Positions 1-5,046 of a stretch of 5,697 nucleotides of DNA are shown here, one piece after another; position 1 is the stretch's first letter, and each line of letters begins with the position of its first letter. Location: contig JAFPCT010000227.1 of assembly GCA_017390125.1 (NCBI GenBank), positions 1 through 5,697 on the forward strand, read 5' to 3'. The notes under the pieces were generated by a model, which saw nothing but the letters and a program-made list of their open reading frames with translations, was not told the origin of the DNA and ran no database searches. The stretch comes from Treponema sp. (GTDB lineage: Bacteria; Spirochaetota; Spirochaetia; Treponematales; Treponemataceae). The position numbers were made by a program, and so were the translations under genes.

Positions 1-871
1 AGTTTTTTGTGTGGAGCTGCAGATTCTTTAGAAGCTCCTCTTTTCTTGCGTTTTCAGGAAGGTCTTCCAGTTCCTCTTCGATTTTCAGCCGCAGCTGGAA
101 TGAACGGTCCCGGGCTTTCTGGGCGCGCATGATTTTTTCCTCGCGTTTTGAAACGGACTCCTTGAGCTCTTCTACGATTTCGATGAGTTTTTCTTTCGGA
201 ATGCCGCATAGCGTGCTTACCCCTTCTATGTGGTCGTCGGTAAGGTAATAGCAGGATTTTAAAGCAAGGACAAGGGTTGTCTTTTCAAAGAGATTTTTCT
301 TGCAGTATTTTCCGTTTATGTTCAGGATGTTCTTTTTCGTTGCAGGGAAAATTTCCCGGGCTTTTGTGTACTGTCCGGCATTTTCTGCGGCTGTTTTTTT
401 CTGTTCTGTTCTCTCTTCCTGCAGAATGACGTGTTTTGGCCGAAAAGGAGCCTTGTCCTGCCGACCGGGAAAATATGGCTTGAAGTTTGACAGCCTGTAG
501 CTGTATTCCTGGCTGTTGTATTTGCTGAGGGAATTTTCGTACTCGATGCGGGACAGCTCCGAGACATTTTTTTCGTTTATTTCTTTCAGGTGCCTGCAGC
601 GCATTGCATCCCGGACCTGATACCTTACAAGCGTGCTGAAATAAGTGACGAACTGGCCGGAATCGCTTTTGTACCTGCTGAAAAAGCCGGGGCCTCGCTC
701 AAGAAGCCTGAGCACAAGGTCGCTCCGCAGCTCCTCGTCCAGATTCTGTATCCCGTAGAACCAGGGATAATTCAGCATGTCTTCGAGGATGCGGTCAAGA
801 CCTTCCTGTGGCGCCAGTTTTCCGGCATTTACCTGCTCGGCAATTTTGTTTAGGTTTTCGTGAACTTTCAT
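1..871 (-). CDS. Sigma-70 region 2-like protein, 3' end beyond the window
   Basis: An open frame of 290 codons runs from an ATG at 871 to the left edge without a stop, so the C-terminus is missing. Residues about 45-94 resemble sigma-70 region 2: an acidic DEELRSDLV helix, then FFSRY, FVTYFSTLVRYQVRDAMR, matching the family pattern of core-binding helix followed by the F-TY---+R-Q+RDA+R helix. Residues about 200-240 (DDHIEGVSTLCGIPKEKL) could be a helix-turn-helix, and about 240-290 is highly charged and probably helical. The middle, about 95-195, is lysine- and glutamine-rich and resembles nothing I know. The likely role is in transcription initiation, either as a divergent sigma factor or as a protein that mimics one; this is inference from the one segment. 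The start is supported by AAGGAG 13 bases upstream, with no other in-frame start between. It has its own sigma-54-type promoter. I do not recognise a named family. Confidence 0.75.
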   Translation of the reverse strand, partial: MKVHENLNKIAEQVNAGKLAPQEGLDRILEDMLNYPWFYGIQNLDEELRSDLVLRLLERGPGFFSRYKSDSGQFVTYFSTLVRYQVRDAMRCRHLKEINEKNVSELSRIEYENSLSKYNSQEYSYRLSNFKPYFPGRQDKAPFRPKHVILQEERTEQKKTAAENAGQYTKAREIFPATKKNILNINGKYCKKNLFEKTTLVLALKSCYYLTDDHIEGVSTLCGIPKEKLIEIVEELKESVSKREEKIMRAQKARDRSFQLRLKIEEELEDLPENARKEELLKNLQLHTKN

Positions 872-884
872 AAATTCTGATATA

Positions 885-890
885 CTCCTT
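885..890 (-). promoter_or_regulatory. Ribosome binding site of the sigma-like gene
   Basis: AAGGAG on the minus strand lies 13 bases before the ATG at 871. The spacing is longer than usual, but the match to the anti-Shine-Dalgarno sequence is full and no closer start codon exists in frame. It falls just inside the short leader predicted from the sigma-54 promoter. Confidence 0.7.
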
Positions 891-910
891 TTTATATATA
901 CTTAATACAT

Positions 911-927
911 AGCAAGAAGCATGCCAA
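911..927 (-). promoter_or_regulatory. Sigma-54 (RpoN) promoter, -24/-12
   Basis: The minus strand reads TTGGCATGCTTCTTGCT. This fits the sigma-54 consensus YTGGCACGNNNNTTGCW at all fixed positions except one (T for C after TGGCA). The -24 GG and -12 GC have exactly the required spacing: 12 bases from the second G to the C. The predicted start of transcription is near 900, giving a leader of about 29 bases that contains the AAGGAG site and leads to the ATG at 871. It lies in the 70-bp gap after the phosphoesterase gene. Activation would need an AAA+ enhancer-binding protein; no binding site for one could be recognised, and upstream sites would fall inside the phosphoesterase gene. Confidence 0.75.
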
Positions 928-941
928 GTTTTATAAAAAAG

Positions 942-1928
942 TTACATTATTTTTGAAAATTCTTTTATTATTGCAGGAATGAGAGTCTCAAGTTTTCCGT
1001 CAGTGCTGAATCCGGAAGCATTTTTGTGTCCTCCGCCTCCGAATTTCGTTGCTACTGCGCTTACGTCAACCTTGTCCTTTGATCGGAGTCCACCGGTGCA
1101 GGTTGATTCTGTGTCCTGGCGCAGGAAAGCCACAGCCTCTGCATTTTCTACGCTGAGCAGGGCAGAGTAGAGCGCGTCGGAATCTCTTCCTTCCTGTCCC
1201 CATTTTCTTGTGTCGTTCAGGGTTTCGTATGTTACGATGAGCCTTCCGTCAAGATACTGTTCTGCATGGTCGAGCATCACTCCCAGAAGCTTGCGGGTTG
1301 AATATGCCTTTCCGCTGGTTATATAGTCGTATGTGCTTCTTGGATTTGCACCGGCCTCGATGAGCCTTGAGATGTTCACAAGAACGTCTGAGTCCCTGTC
1401 AGAAAGGAAGCGGAAGAAGCCTGTGTCTGTCATGGTTCCGAAGAACAGAATTTCTGCAGTTTCTTTTGGAACCGGGCCGGCGATTTTTTCATACAGTTCC
1501 TGTACAAGAAGGCTGGCTGCAGGACATGTTGAGTCAATTATTGCGTTTGCAGGATCTTCTGCATCAGATGTTTTGTGATGGTCTATTACGAAAGTATCAA
1601 GCTCTGAAAGGTCCCCGTCTATTTCTCCCAGACGTTTGATTTCTGAGCAGTCACAGATGATGAGACCTGTTTTTTTTCGTTCCTGCTCGAGCAGAAAATC
1701 CGCCTCATTTGAAAACAGATCCGCGTATTTTTTCAGTTCGATTCTCTTGAAAGGTCCTGCGTTAAGAAGCTTGTGCTCCTTGTTCATGGCCGAAAGTATT
1801 GCGCTGAGACCGAGGGAGGAGGCAACACAGTCTCCGTCCGGTTCCTTGTGTCCTGCAATATAAAAAAACTCATGGGAGCTTATGAATCTTTTGAAGCTTT
1901 CAATCTGTTCTGTTGAGATGTGGTTCAT
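942..1928 (-). CDS. DHH/DHHA1 family phosphoesterase (NrnA/DhhP-like)
   Basis: This 328-residue protein has the full set of motifs of a cytoplasmic, metal-dependent DHH phosphoesterase: HKEPDGD at 27-33, the aspartate of ICDCSE near 93, DHH at 116-118, TMTDTG with Asp168, and in the C-terminal DHHA1 domain RSK at 282-284 and GGGGHKNASG at 297-306. Length and order match stand-alone NrnA-type enzymes, which degrade very short RNAs and 3'-phosphoadenosine 5'-phosphate. Related stand-alone proteins (DhhP in Borrelia) cleave c-di-AMP or pApA; the sequence alone does not decide the substrate. All catalytic residues appear intact. The ATG at 1928 has AGGA six bases upstream. The previous gene ends 73 bases away and a terminator lies between, so expression needs readthrough or a promoter I could not find. 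Confidence 0.93.
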   Translation of the reverse strand: MNHISTEQIESFKRFISSHEFFYIAGHKEPDGDCVASSLGLSAILSAMNKEHKLLNAGPFKRIELKKYADLFSNEADFLLEQERKKTGLIICDCSEIKRLGEIDGDLSELDTFVIDHHKTSDAEDPANAIIDSTCPAASLLVQELYEKIAGPVPKETAEILFFGTMTDTGFFRFLSDRDSDVLVNISRLIEAGANPRSTYDYITSGKAYSTRKLLGVMLDHAEQYLDGRLIVTYETLNDTRKWGQEGRDSDALYSALLSVENAEAVAFLRQDTESTCTGGLRSKDKVDVSAVATKFGGGGHKNASGFSTDGKLETLIPAIIKEFSKIM

Positions 1929-1935
1929 TTTTATT

Positions 1936-1956
1936 CCTGTTTTTGAAAAAAACAGG
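1936..1956 (-). promoter_or_regulatory. Hairpin covering the phosphoesterase ribosome binding site
   Basis: On the minus strand CCTGTTTTT (1956-1948) and AAAAACAGG (1944-1936) are perfect 9-bp complements around a three-base loop. The 3' arm overlaps the AGGA ribosome binding site (1938-1935) of the phosphoesterase gene. The 5' arm is made of the U-tract and the last four bases of the preceding terminator stem, so the two hairpins exclude each other. The pairing is seen in the sequence; a regulatory role is inference. Confidence 0.45.
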
Positions 1957-1979
1957 CTGCCTCTTTTTGAAACAGCCTG
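1946..1979 (-). terminator. Rho-independent terminator after the exported-protein gene
   Basis: The minus strand has CAGGCTG (1979-1973) and CAGCCTG (1959-1953) as perfect 7-bp arms. The stem extends inward by TTTC against GAGG (two pairs plus two G-U wobbles) and closes on an A5 loop. Seven T residues (1952-1946) follow directly. It lies 22 bases beyond the TAA of the exported-protein gene and should end the ornithine carbamoyltransferase transcript. Confidence 0.9.
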
Positions 1980-2001
1980 ATCATTTATAAAATTATTTCT
2001 C

Positions 2002-2439
2002 TTAGAGTTCCAGTTCTTCCAAAGTTTCTTTGTCTGTGTCCGGAACTGTGTTTTTGTAGCTTATTACGCCCCATGCGCTGTTCTGTCGGTTTGCCGGAAC
2101 TGTAAGGATAACGTGATGGAACTCTCCGTCTTTCTTGACGACTGTAAGGAAAGGCTTTAATTTTCCAGTTCCAAGGTTTCTGATCTTGAGTTTTCTTGGA
2201 TTCTCAGGATCGCCCTTAGTCCATTTTTTAGGAATTACAGTCTGTCCGACACCGATTTTATTTTTCTGGTAGATGACTACATAGGCTTCCCGAGAGTCAA
2301 GAATCTTGAGAATCGGCACATTCGTGTATGAAATGCTGGACCAGTTGTCTTCGCTTGTCTCATTGTACGCAACAGACTTTGCAGAAATTGAAAATACTGC
2401 TGTAACTGCAATCAATAAAGCAAGAATGATTTTTTTCAT
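2002..2439 (-). CDS. Exported protein of unknown function
   Basis: The 145-residue product starts with a typical signal peptide: MKK, a hydrophobic stretch (ILALLIAVTAVFSI), then a probable signal peptidase I cut after SISA near residue 20. No lipobox cysteine is present, and the mature protein has no cysteine and no further membrane segment, so a periplasmic location is likely. The mature part alternates short hydrophobic and polar stretches in a way that suggests beta strands (for example AYVVIYQKNKIGVG and FHHVILTVPA), with many lysines and an acidic tail (ETLEELEL). I do not recognise a family and assign no function. AGGAG lies six bases before the ATG. It starts 31 bases after the ornithine carbamoyltransferase stop, with no terminator between, and a strong terminator follows. 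Confidence 0.85.
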   Translation of the reverse strand: MKKIILALLIAVTAVFSISAKSVAYNETSEDNWSSISYTNVPILKILDSREAYVVIYQKNKIGVGQTVIPKKWTKGDPENPRKLKIRNLGTGKLKPFLTVVKKDGEFHHVILTVPANRQNSAWGVISYKNTVPDTDKETLEELEL

Positions 2440-2470
2440 TTTTTTCTCCTGTGATCATCTGCGCCTTATG

Positions 2471-3415
2471 CTAGATTAATCCCAGCATAATAGCTTTGAT
2501 TGTATGTTTTCTGTTCTCAGCTTCGTCCCAGACGCGGCTTGCTGAGCCTTCAAATACTTCTTCAGTAACTTCCTGACCTTTCACGGCCGGCAGACAGTGA
2601 AGAAATATTGTATTTTTCTTTCCGGTTGCTTCCATAAGTTTGGAATTGACCTGGTAAGGAGAAAGCAGCTTTGTCCTCTGTTCCTTGAGGGCTTCCTCAC
2701 CCATTGAAACCCATACGTCGGTATAAAGTGCGTCAGCTCCTTCTACAACATCCATTGTATCACTGATTTGAATTTTTGCACCTGATTTTTCTGCGAAAGG
2801 CTTACAAATTGCCTTTATTTCTTCGTCCGGGAACAATTCTTTAGGACTGTAGATTGAGAAATTGATTCCCATCTTTGCTGAAATGAGCATCATTGAGCGG
2901 GCAACGTTATTTCTTCCGTCTCCGCAGAACGCCCAGCTCAAGCCCTTGAGGGTTCCGAATGATTCCTTCAGGGTCATTATGTCGGCCAGCGCCTGTGTAG
3001 GGTGGAATTCGTCTGTAAGTCCGTTGATTACAGGAATGCCGGAATACTGAGCGAGCTCCTCCACATGACTCTGTTTGAATCCGCGGAATTCAATTGCGCT
3101 GAACATGCGGCCAAGAACCCGGGCTGTATCCTTTACGGATTCCTTTCCGCCAAGCTGAATGTCGTCAGTGGACATGAATACAGGATGACCGCCTTCTTCT
3201 CCGAAAGCAGTTTCAAAAGATGAGCGGGTTCTTGTGGATCTTTTCTCAAAAATCAGCGCGATTGTTTTTCCAAGAAAACGCTGGTGAATTTCTCCGCGGT
3301 GAGCCTCTTCTTTTACCTGAATGGCAAGGTTCAGGAATGTTTCTATTTCTTCTGGCGTCCAGTCTATCCAGTTGAGGAGCGAACGGCCTTTAAACGGTGC
3401 TTTAAATGTTTCCAT
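2471..3415 (-). CDS. argF: Ornithine carbamoyltransferase
   Basis: This cytoplasmic enzyme joins carbamoyl phosphate and ornithine to give citrulline in arginine synthesis, or runs in reverse in the arginine deiminase pathway (then called arcB). The 314-residue length is typical. The carbamoyl-phosphate motif STRTR is at 60-64, HPTQ at 138-141, the ornithine-side loop DVWVSMGEE at 233-241 and HCLP at 273-276; SMG and HCLP separate it from aspartate carbamoyltransferase. All these residues are intact. No other arginine gene is in the window, so the anabolic or catabolic choice cannot be made here. The ATG at 3415 has no Shine-Dalgarno sequence before it, and no later in-frame start fits the family N-terminus. 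A promoter whose predicted start point is about three bases before the ATG suggests a leaderless mRNA. Confidence 0.96.
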   Translation of the reverse strand: METFKAPFKGRSLLNWIDWTPEEIETFLNLAIQVKEEAHRGEIHQRFLGKTIALIFEKRSTRTRSSFETAFGEEGGHPVFMSTDDIQLGGKESVKDTARVLGRMFSAIEFRGFKQSHVEELAQYSGIPVINGLTDEFHPTQALADIMTLKESFGTLKGLSWAFCGDGRNNVARSMMLISAKMGINFSIYSPKELFPDEEIKAICKPFAEKSGAKIQISDTMDVVEGADALYTDVWVSMGEEALKEQRTKLLSPYQVNSKLMEATGKKNTIFLHCLPAVKGQEVTEEVFEGSASRVWDEAENRKHTIKAIMLGLI

Positions 3416-3424
3416 AATAAGAAG

Positions 3425-3453
3425 ATGATAATTGTTTTTTGTATTGAAGTAAA
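3425..3453 (-). promoter_or_regulatory. Sigma-70 promoter of ornithine carbamoyltransferase
   Basis: On the minus strand TTTACT (3453-3448), a 17-base spacer and TATCAT (3430-3425) match the -35 and -10 consensus at 4 and 5 of 6 positions. Transcription would start near 3418, only about three bases before the ATG. It lies just downstream of the tRNA terminator, so the gene needs a promoter here. No arginine-repressor box is apparent. Confidence 0.6.
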
Positions 3454-3469
3454 GAGCGGGAGGAGGTTT

Positions 3470-3503
3470 AAAAAAAGAAAAGACCTGAAAAATCAGGTCT
3501 TTT
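3470..3503 (-). terminator. Rho-independent terminator after tRNA-Met
   Basis: An 11-bp perfect stem, AAAAGACCTGA (3503-3493) with TCAGGTCTTTT (3488-3478), closes on a TTTT loop and is followed by C and seven T residues (3476-3470). It begins two bases beyond the tRNA discriminator base at 3505, so it also defines the 3' extension that must be trimmed from the tRNA precursor. Confidence 0.92.
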
Positions 3504-3504
3504 A

Positions 3505-3577
3505 TAGCGATGATGGGGCTTGAACCTATGACCTACCGGATATGAGCCGGGTGCTCTACCAGCTGAGCTACATCGCC
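3505..3577 (-). tRNA. tRNA-Met (anticodon CAT), probably elongator
   Basis: A 73-base cloverleaf reads from G at 3577 to discriminator A at 3505. Acceptor arms are GGCGATG and CATCGCT, with G1 facing U72. The D-arm is GCTC-AGCTGGTA-GAGC, the anticodon loop CTCATAT, the variable loop AGGTC and the T-loop TTCAAGC. CAT could mean elongator Met, initiator or lysidine-modified Ile. A normal first pair rather than the C1-A72 mismatch, and no run of three G-C pairs in the anticodon stem, argue against initiator. G2-C71, C3-G70 and A73 fit methionyl-tRNA synthetase determinants. Two stem positions do not pair: C27 with U43, and A51 with C63. CCA is not encoded, so it must be added enzymatically. The gene has its own promoter and terminator. 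Confidence 0.93.
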
Positions 3578-3591
3578 ATGAGATGTTTGAA

Positions 3592-3620
3592 ACTATATCA
3601 GAATGATTTTTTTGTGTCAA
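3592..3620 (-). promoter_or_regulatory. Strong sigma-70 promoter of tRNA-Met
   Basis: TTGACA (3620-3615) is a perfect -35 element. After 17 bases comes TATAGT (3597-3592), 5 of 6 to the -10 consensus. Transcription would start near 3585, about eight bases before the mature tRNA. A-rich runs upstream, between the nrdG stop and the -35, could act as an UP element. No terminator separates nrdG from this promoter, so some readthrough into the tRNA is possible. Confidence 0.82.
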
Positions 3621-3662
3621 TAAGCAAAACTGTAATTTGGATTTTTTTTGCATCTTTTTTAT

Positions 3663-4400
3663 CTACCGCAGGTCTGCCAGAGGCACTGTTTTTTTTGCAA
3701 GGGAAACCAGATTCTGCATCTGAGGTTCCGTGCAGGGAATCAGCTCTTCGTATTCACTGGACTGGCAGTTCTGATTTAAAAAACGGGCAAAATTCCAGGA
3801 CGCGTCTTTCGGGAGAAGGGAGGCGATTCTGGTTATGTCTTCTTCCTGTACCAGCGGGGGAACGAGAACCGTCCTGAATTCTCTCTGCTCCGACGGAAGT
3901 TCAGAGATGATCTCTATGGTTTTGATAATGTTACGGCTGAAAGCATCTTTTTCCGGTTCCTGCAGCGGCTTTCCTGCCAGCATGAAATATTTTTCTGGAG
4001 AGGTTTTAACGTCAAGGGCAATGAAATCCGGGGAAACTGACCTGTCCTCAAGCAGGGAAGCCAGTTTTTCCGGCAGCATGCCGTTCGTGTCCAGTTTTAT
4101 CTTGTAGCCCAGGGATTTTGCTTTTCTGATTACAAGCGGAAGCTCCGGAAACAGAAGTGCTTCTCCTCCGGAAAGCACAAGGCCTTTTAGCACGCCCTGT
4201 CTTTTTTCAAGATGAGCAAAAAGGCTGTTCAGTGAAACGGCTTCCGATGGGACTGTTCCGTGAACCAGAGCCGCGTTGTAGCAGTAGGGGCACCTGAGGT
4301 TGCATCCGTAGAAAAAAAATGCACAGGCAAGGGTTCCCGGATAGTCAACGAGGGTCGTTTTTATCAGGATTCCTGCCGGTGCATTCATGTCGAAGGGCAT
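3663..4400 (-). CDS. nrdG: Anaerobic ribonucleotide reductase activating protein (radical SAM)
   Basis: This 245-residue protein is a radical-SAM activase: it uses a 4Fe-4S cluster and S-adenosylmethionine to make the glycyl radical of class III ribonucleotide reductase. The cluster motif CNLRCPYC supplies Cys33, Cys37 and Cys40; it follows a KTTLVDYPG segment typical of the NrdG2 branch. SGGE at 77-80 is the SAM-binding glycine motif, and a later KLDTNG fits the barrel. I start it at the ATG at 4400, which has GGAG nine bases upstream. A longer reading from a TTG at 4430 would overlap the previous gene by 26 bases and has no better site. With the ATG, only four bases separate the genes and the ribosome binding site sits in the upstream gene's last codons, suggesting translational coupling. 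The neighbouring reductase genes fix its likely partner, whose target glycine is probably in the adjacent gene. Confidence 0.92.
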   Translation of the reverse strand: MPFDMNAPAGILIKTTLVDYPGTLACAFFFYGCNLRCPYCYNAALVHGTVPSEAVSLNSLFAHLEKRQGVLKGLVLSGGEALLFPELPLVIRKAKSLGYKIKLDTNGMLPEKLASLLEDRSVSPDFIALDVKTSPEKYFMLAGKPLQEPEKDAFSRNIIKTIEIISELPSEQREFRTVLVPPLVQEEDITRIASLLPKDASWNFARFLNQNCQSSEYEELIPCTEPQMQNLVSLAKKTVPLADLR

Positions 4401-4404
4401 ATAA

Positions 4405-4974
4405 TTATGCTCCGACTGCAACTTTTTCAAAGATTACAGAAAGTTCCTCAACGCTGTGAGCCCGGGCTTTTTCGTTTCCGTTTGAATCGTAAATGATTAC
4501 AGTCGGAGACGCAAAGACGCCTTTTTCTGCAGCTTCTGAAAGACCTTCCTCTGTGTCAACGTCTATGTTTTTTCCTGAAAGGGAAACTTCGTTCATGAAT
4601 TCCTTTACAGGAGGGCAGTTCGGACAGGTTTTCCGTGTGAAAAGCTCATAGTAGCCTTCCTGCGGAATTTCCTGTACGGGCGTTTCGTTCTGAATGCCCG
4701 GGATAGTTTCTGCCTGTTCCTGCTTTTTTTCAGTCACTTCGTATGTACAGCCCTGATTCTGTGTTGTAAGGGTGTAAGAGGTTGTCTCTGTGTTTTCAAT
4801 GTCGAAAAGCTTGCGGTGGTTGAATTCGTCCCTTTTTCCCCGGTTCCAGTTTCGTACTGCACGGTAATAGCCTACGATTCTGGCGTAAACTTCGGTTTCT
4901 GTACCCTGCACGGATGCAAGCTCAGCCTGTGTACGAGCTATCTCGTCTTCGATTTCCTGCAACGTTCTGCCCAT
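4405..4974 (-). CDS. Glycyl-radical domain of class III ribonucleotide reductase fused to an NrdH/glutaredoxin-like redoxin
   Basis: This 189-residue protein has three parts. Residues 5-24 are a charged, coiled-coil-prone helix. Residues 26-57 match the very C-terminus of NrdD: ETEVYARIVGYYR, then NWNRGKRDEF and HRKLF; Gly35 in RIVGYY is the expected radical glycine. After a polar linker (about 58-105), residues 107-189 form a small redoxin with CPNC at 117-120 and a probable cis-proline at 157 (ASPTV). The NrdD protein encoded just upstream ends before this glycine motif, so this gene seems to supply the missing radical piece in trans, with a built-in disulfide reductant. That joint role is inference. 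The start is the ATG at 4974, five bases after an AAGGGGG site; a TTG at 5031 would add 19 residues unlike the family. A candidate promoter precedes it, and nrdG follows with a four-base gap. Confidence 0.88.
   Translation of the reverse strand: MGRTLQEIEDEIARTQAELASVQGTETEVYARIVGYYRAVRNWNRGKRDEFNHRKLFDIENTETTSYTLTTQNQGCTYEVTEKKQEQAETIPGIQNETPVQEIPQEGYYELFTRKTCPNCPPVKEFMNEVSLSGKNIDVDTEEGLSEAAEKGVFASPTVIIYDSNGNEKARAHSVEELSVIFEKVAVGA
4410..4413 (-). promoter_or_regulatory. Ribosome binding site of nrdG
   Basis: GGAG, nine bases before the ATG at 4400, lies inside the last codons of the upstream redoxin-fusion gene. It decides the nrdG start in favour of this ATG over the upstream TTG at 4430. 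Confidence 0.7.
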
Positions 4975-4979
4975 ATTTT

Positions 4980-4986
4980 CCCCCTT
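4980..4986 (-). promoter_or_regulatory. Ribosome binding site of the glycyl-radical/redoxin gene
   Basis: AAGGGGG on the minus strand lies five bases before the ATG at 4974 and decides that start over a TTG at 5031. Its first two bases fall within a small palindrome (4985-4998), whose hairpin form could limit access to it. Confidence 0.6.
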
Positions 4987-4998
4987 ACTTTTAAGTAA
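4985..4998. repeat. 14-bp palindrome beside the ribosome binding site
   Basis: The minus strand reads TTACTTAAAAGTAA: 6-bp perfect arms around two bases. It lies between the predicted transcription start and the ribosome binding site of the glycyl-radical/redoxin gene. It could be an operator or a weak hairpin; with so many A-T pairs, chance is also possible. Confidence 0.4.
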
Positions 4999-5012
4999 TA
5001 CCCTATGCCTTG

Positions 5013-5041
5013 AATTTAGTGTCCGGTTCAAATAGTGTCAA
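5013..5041 (-). promoter_or_regulatory. Candidate sigma-70 promoter inside the reductase cluster
   Basis: A perfect -35 TTGACA (5041-5036), a 17-base spacer and TAAATT (5018-5013), 4 of 6 to the -10 consensus, lie in the gap after nrdD. Transcription would start near 5006 and give a leader of about 32 bases. The -10 is weak, so this is a candidate only. If active, the glycyl-radical/redoxin gene and nrdG could be made without new nrdD mRNA. Confidence 0.45.
5017..5039 (-). repeat. Direct repeat GACACTA over the candidate promoter
   Basis: The 7-mer GACACTA occurs at 5039-5033 and again at 5023-5017, exactly 16 bases apart and so on nearly the same DNA face after one and a half turns. The copies overlap the -35 and -10 elements. 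ACACTA resembles half of the NrdR box, but neither copy has the matching other half, so NrdR binding is not established. Confidence 0.4.
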
Positions 5042-5046
5042 TGAAT

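Noticed and set aside
322..567. Minus-strand open frame of 81 codons
   Set aside because: It lies in another frame of the sigma-like gene, which is continuously open over the same bases, has family-like content and a ribosome binding site.
1785..1805. Plus-strand TGGCC...TTGC resembling a sigma-54 site
   Set aside because: The distance from GG to GC is one base too long, and the site lies inside the phosphoesterase gene with no plus-strand gene after it.
1980..2012. Weak promoter TGGAAC-17-TATAAA ahead of the phosphoesterase gene
   Set aside because: The -35 match is only about half and the start would fall inside the terminator stem; too weak to annotate, though the gene does lack another visible promoter.
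3624..3651. Inverted repeat GCAAAA...TTTTGC after nrdG
   Set aside because: A 6-bp A-T-rich stem with a 16-base loop and no following T-run on the minus strand; not a credible terminator.
3468..3653. Minus-strand open frame of 61 codons
   Set aside because: It reads through the tRNA-Met gene, its promoter and its terminator; the frame is a by-product of the tRNA sequence.
9..5000. Scattered plus-strand open frames of 60-111 codons
   Set aside because: All lie opposite well-supported minus-strand genes or the tRNA region, lack family-like motifs and are explained as antisense shadows.
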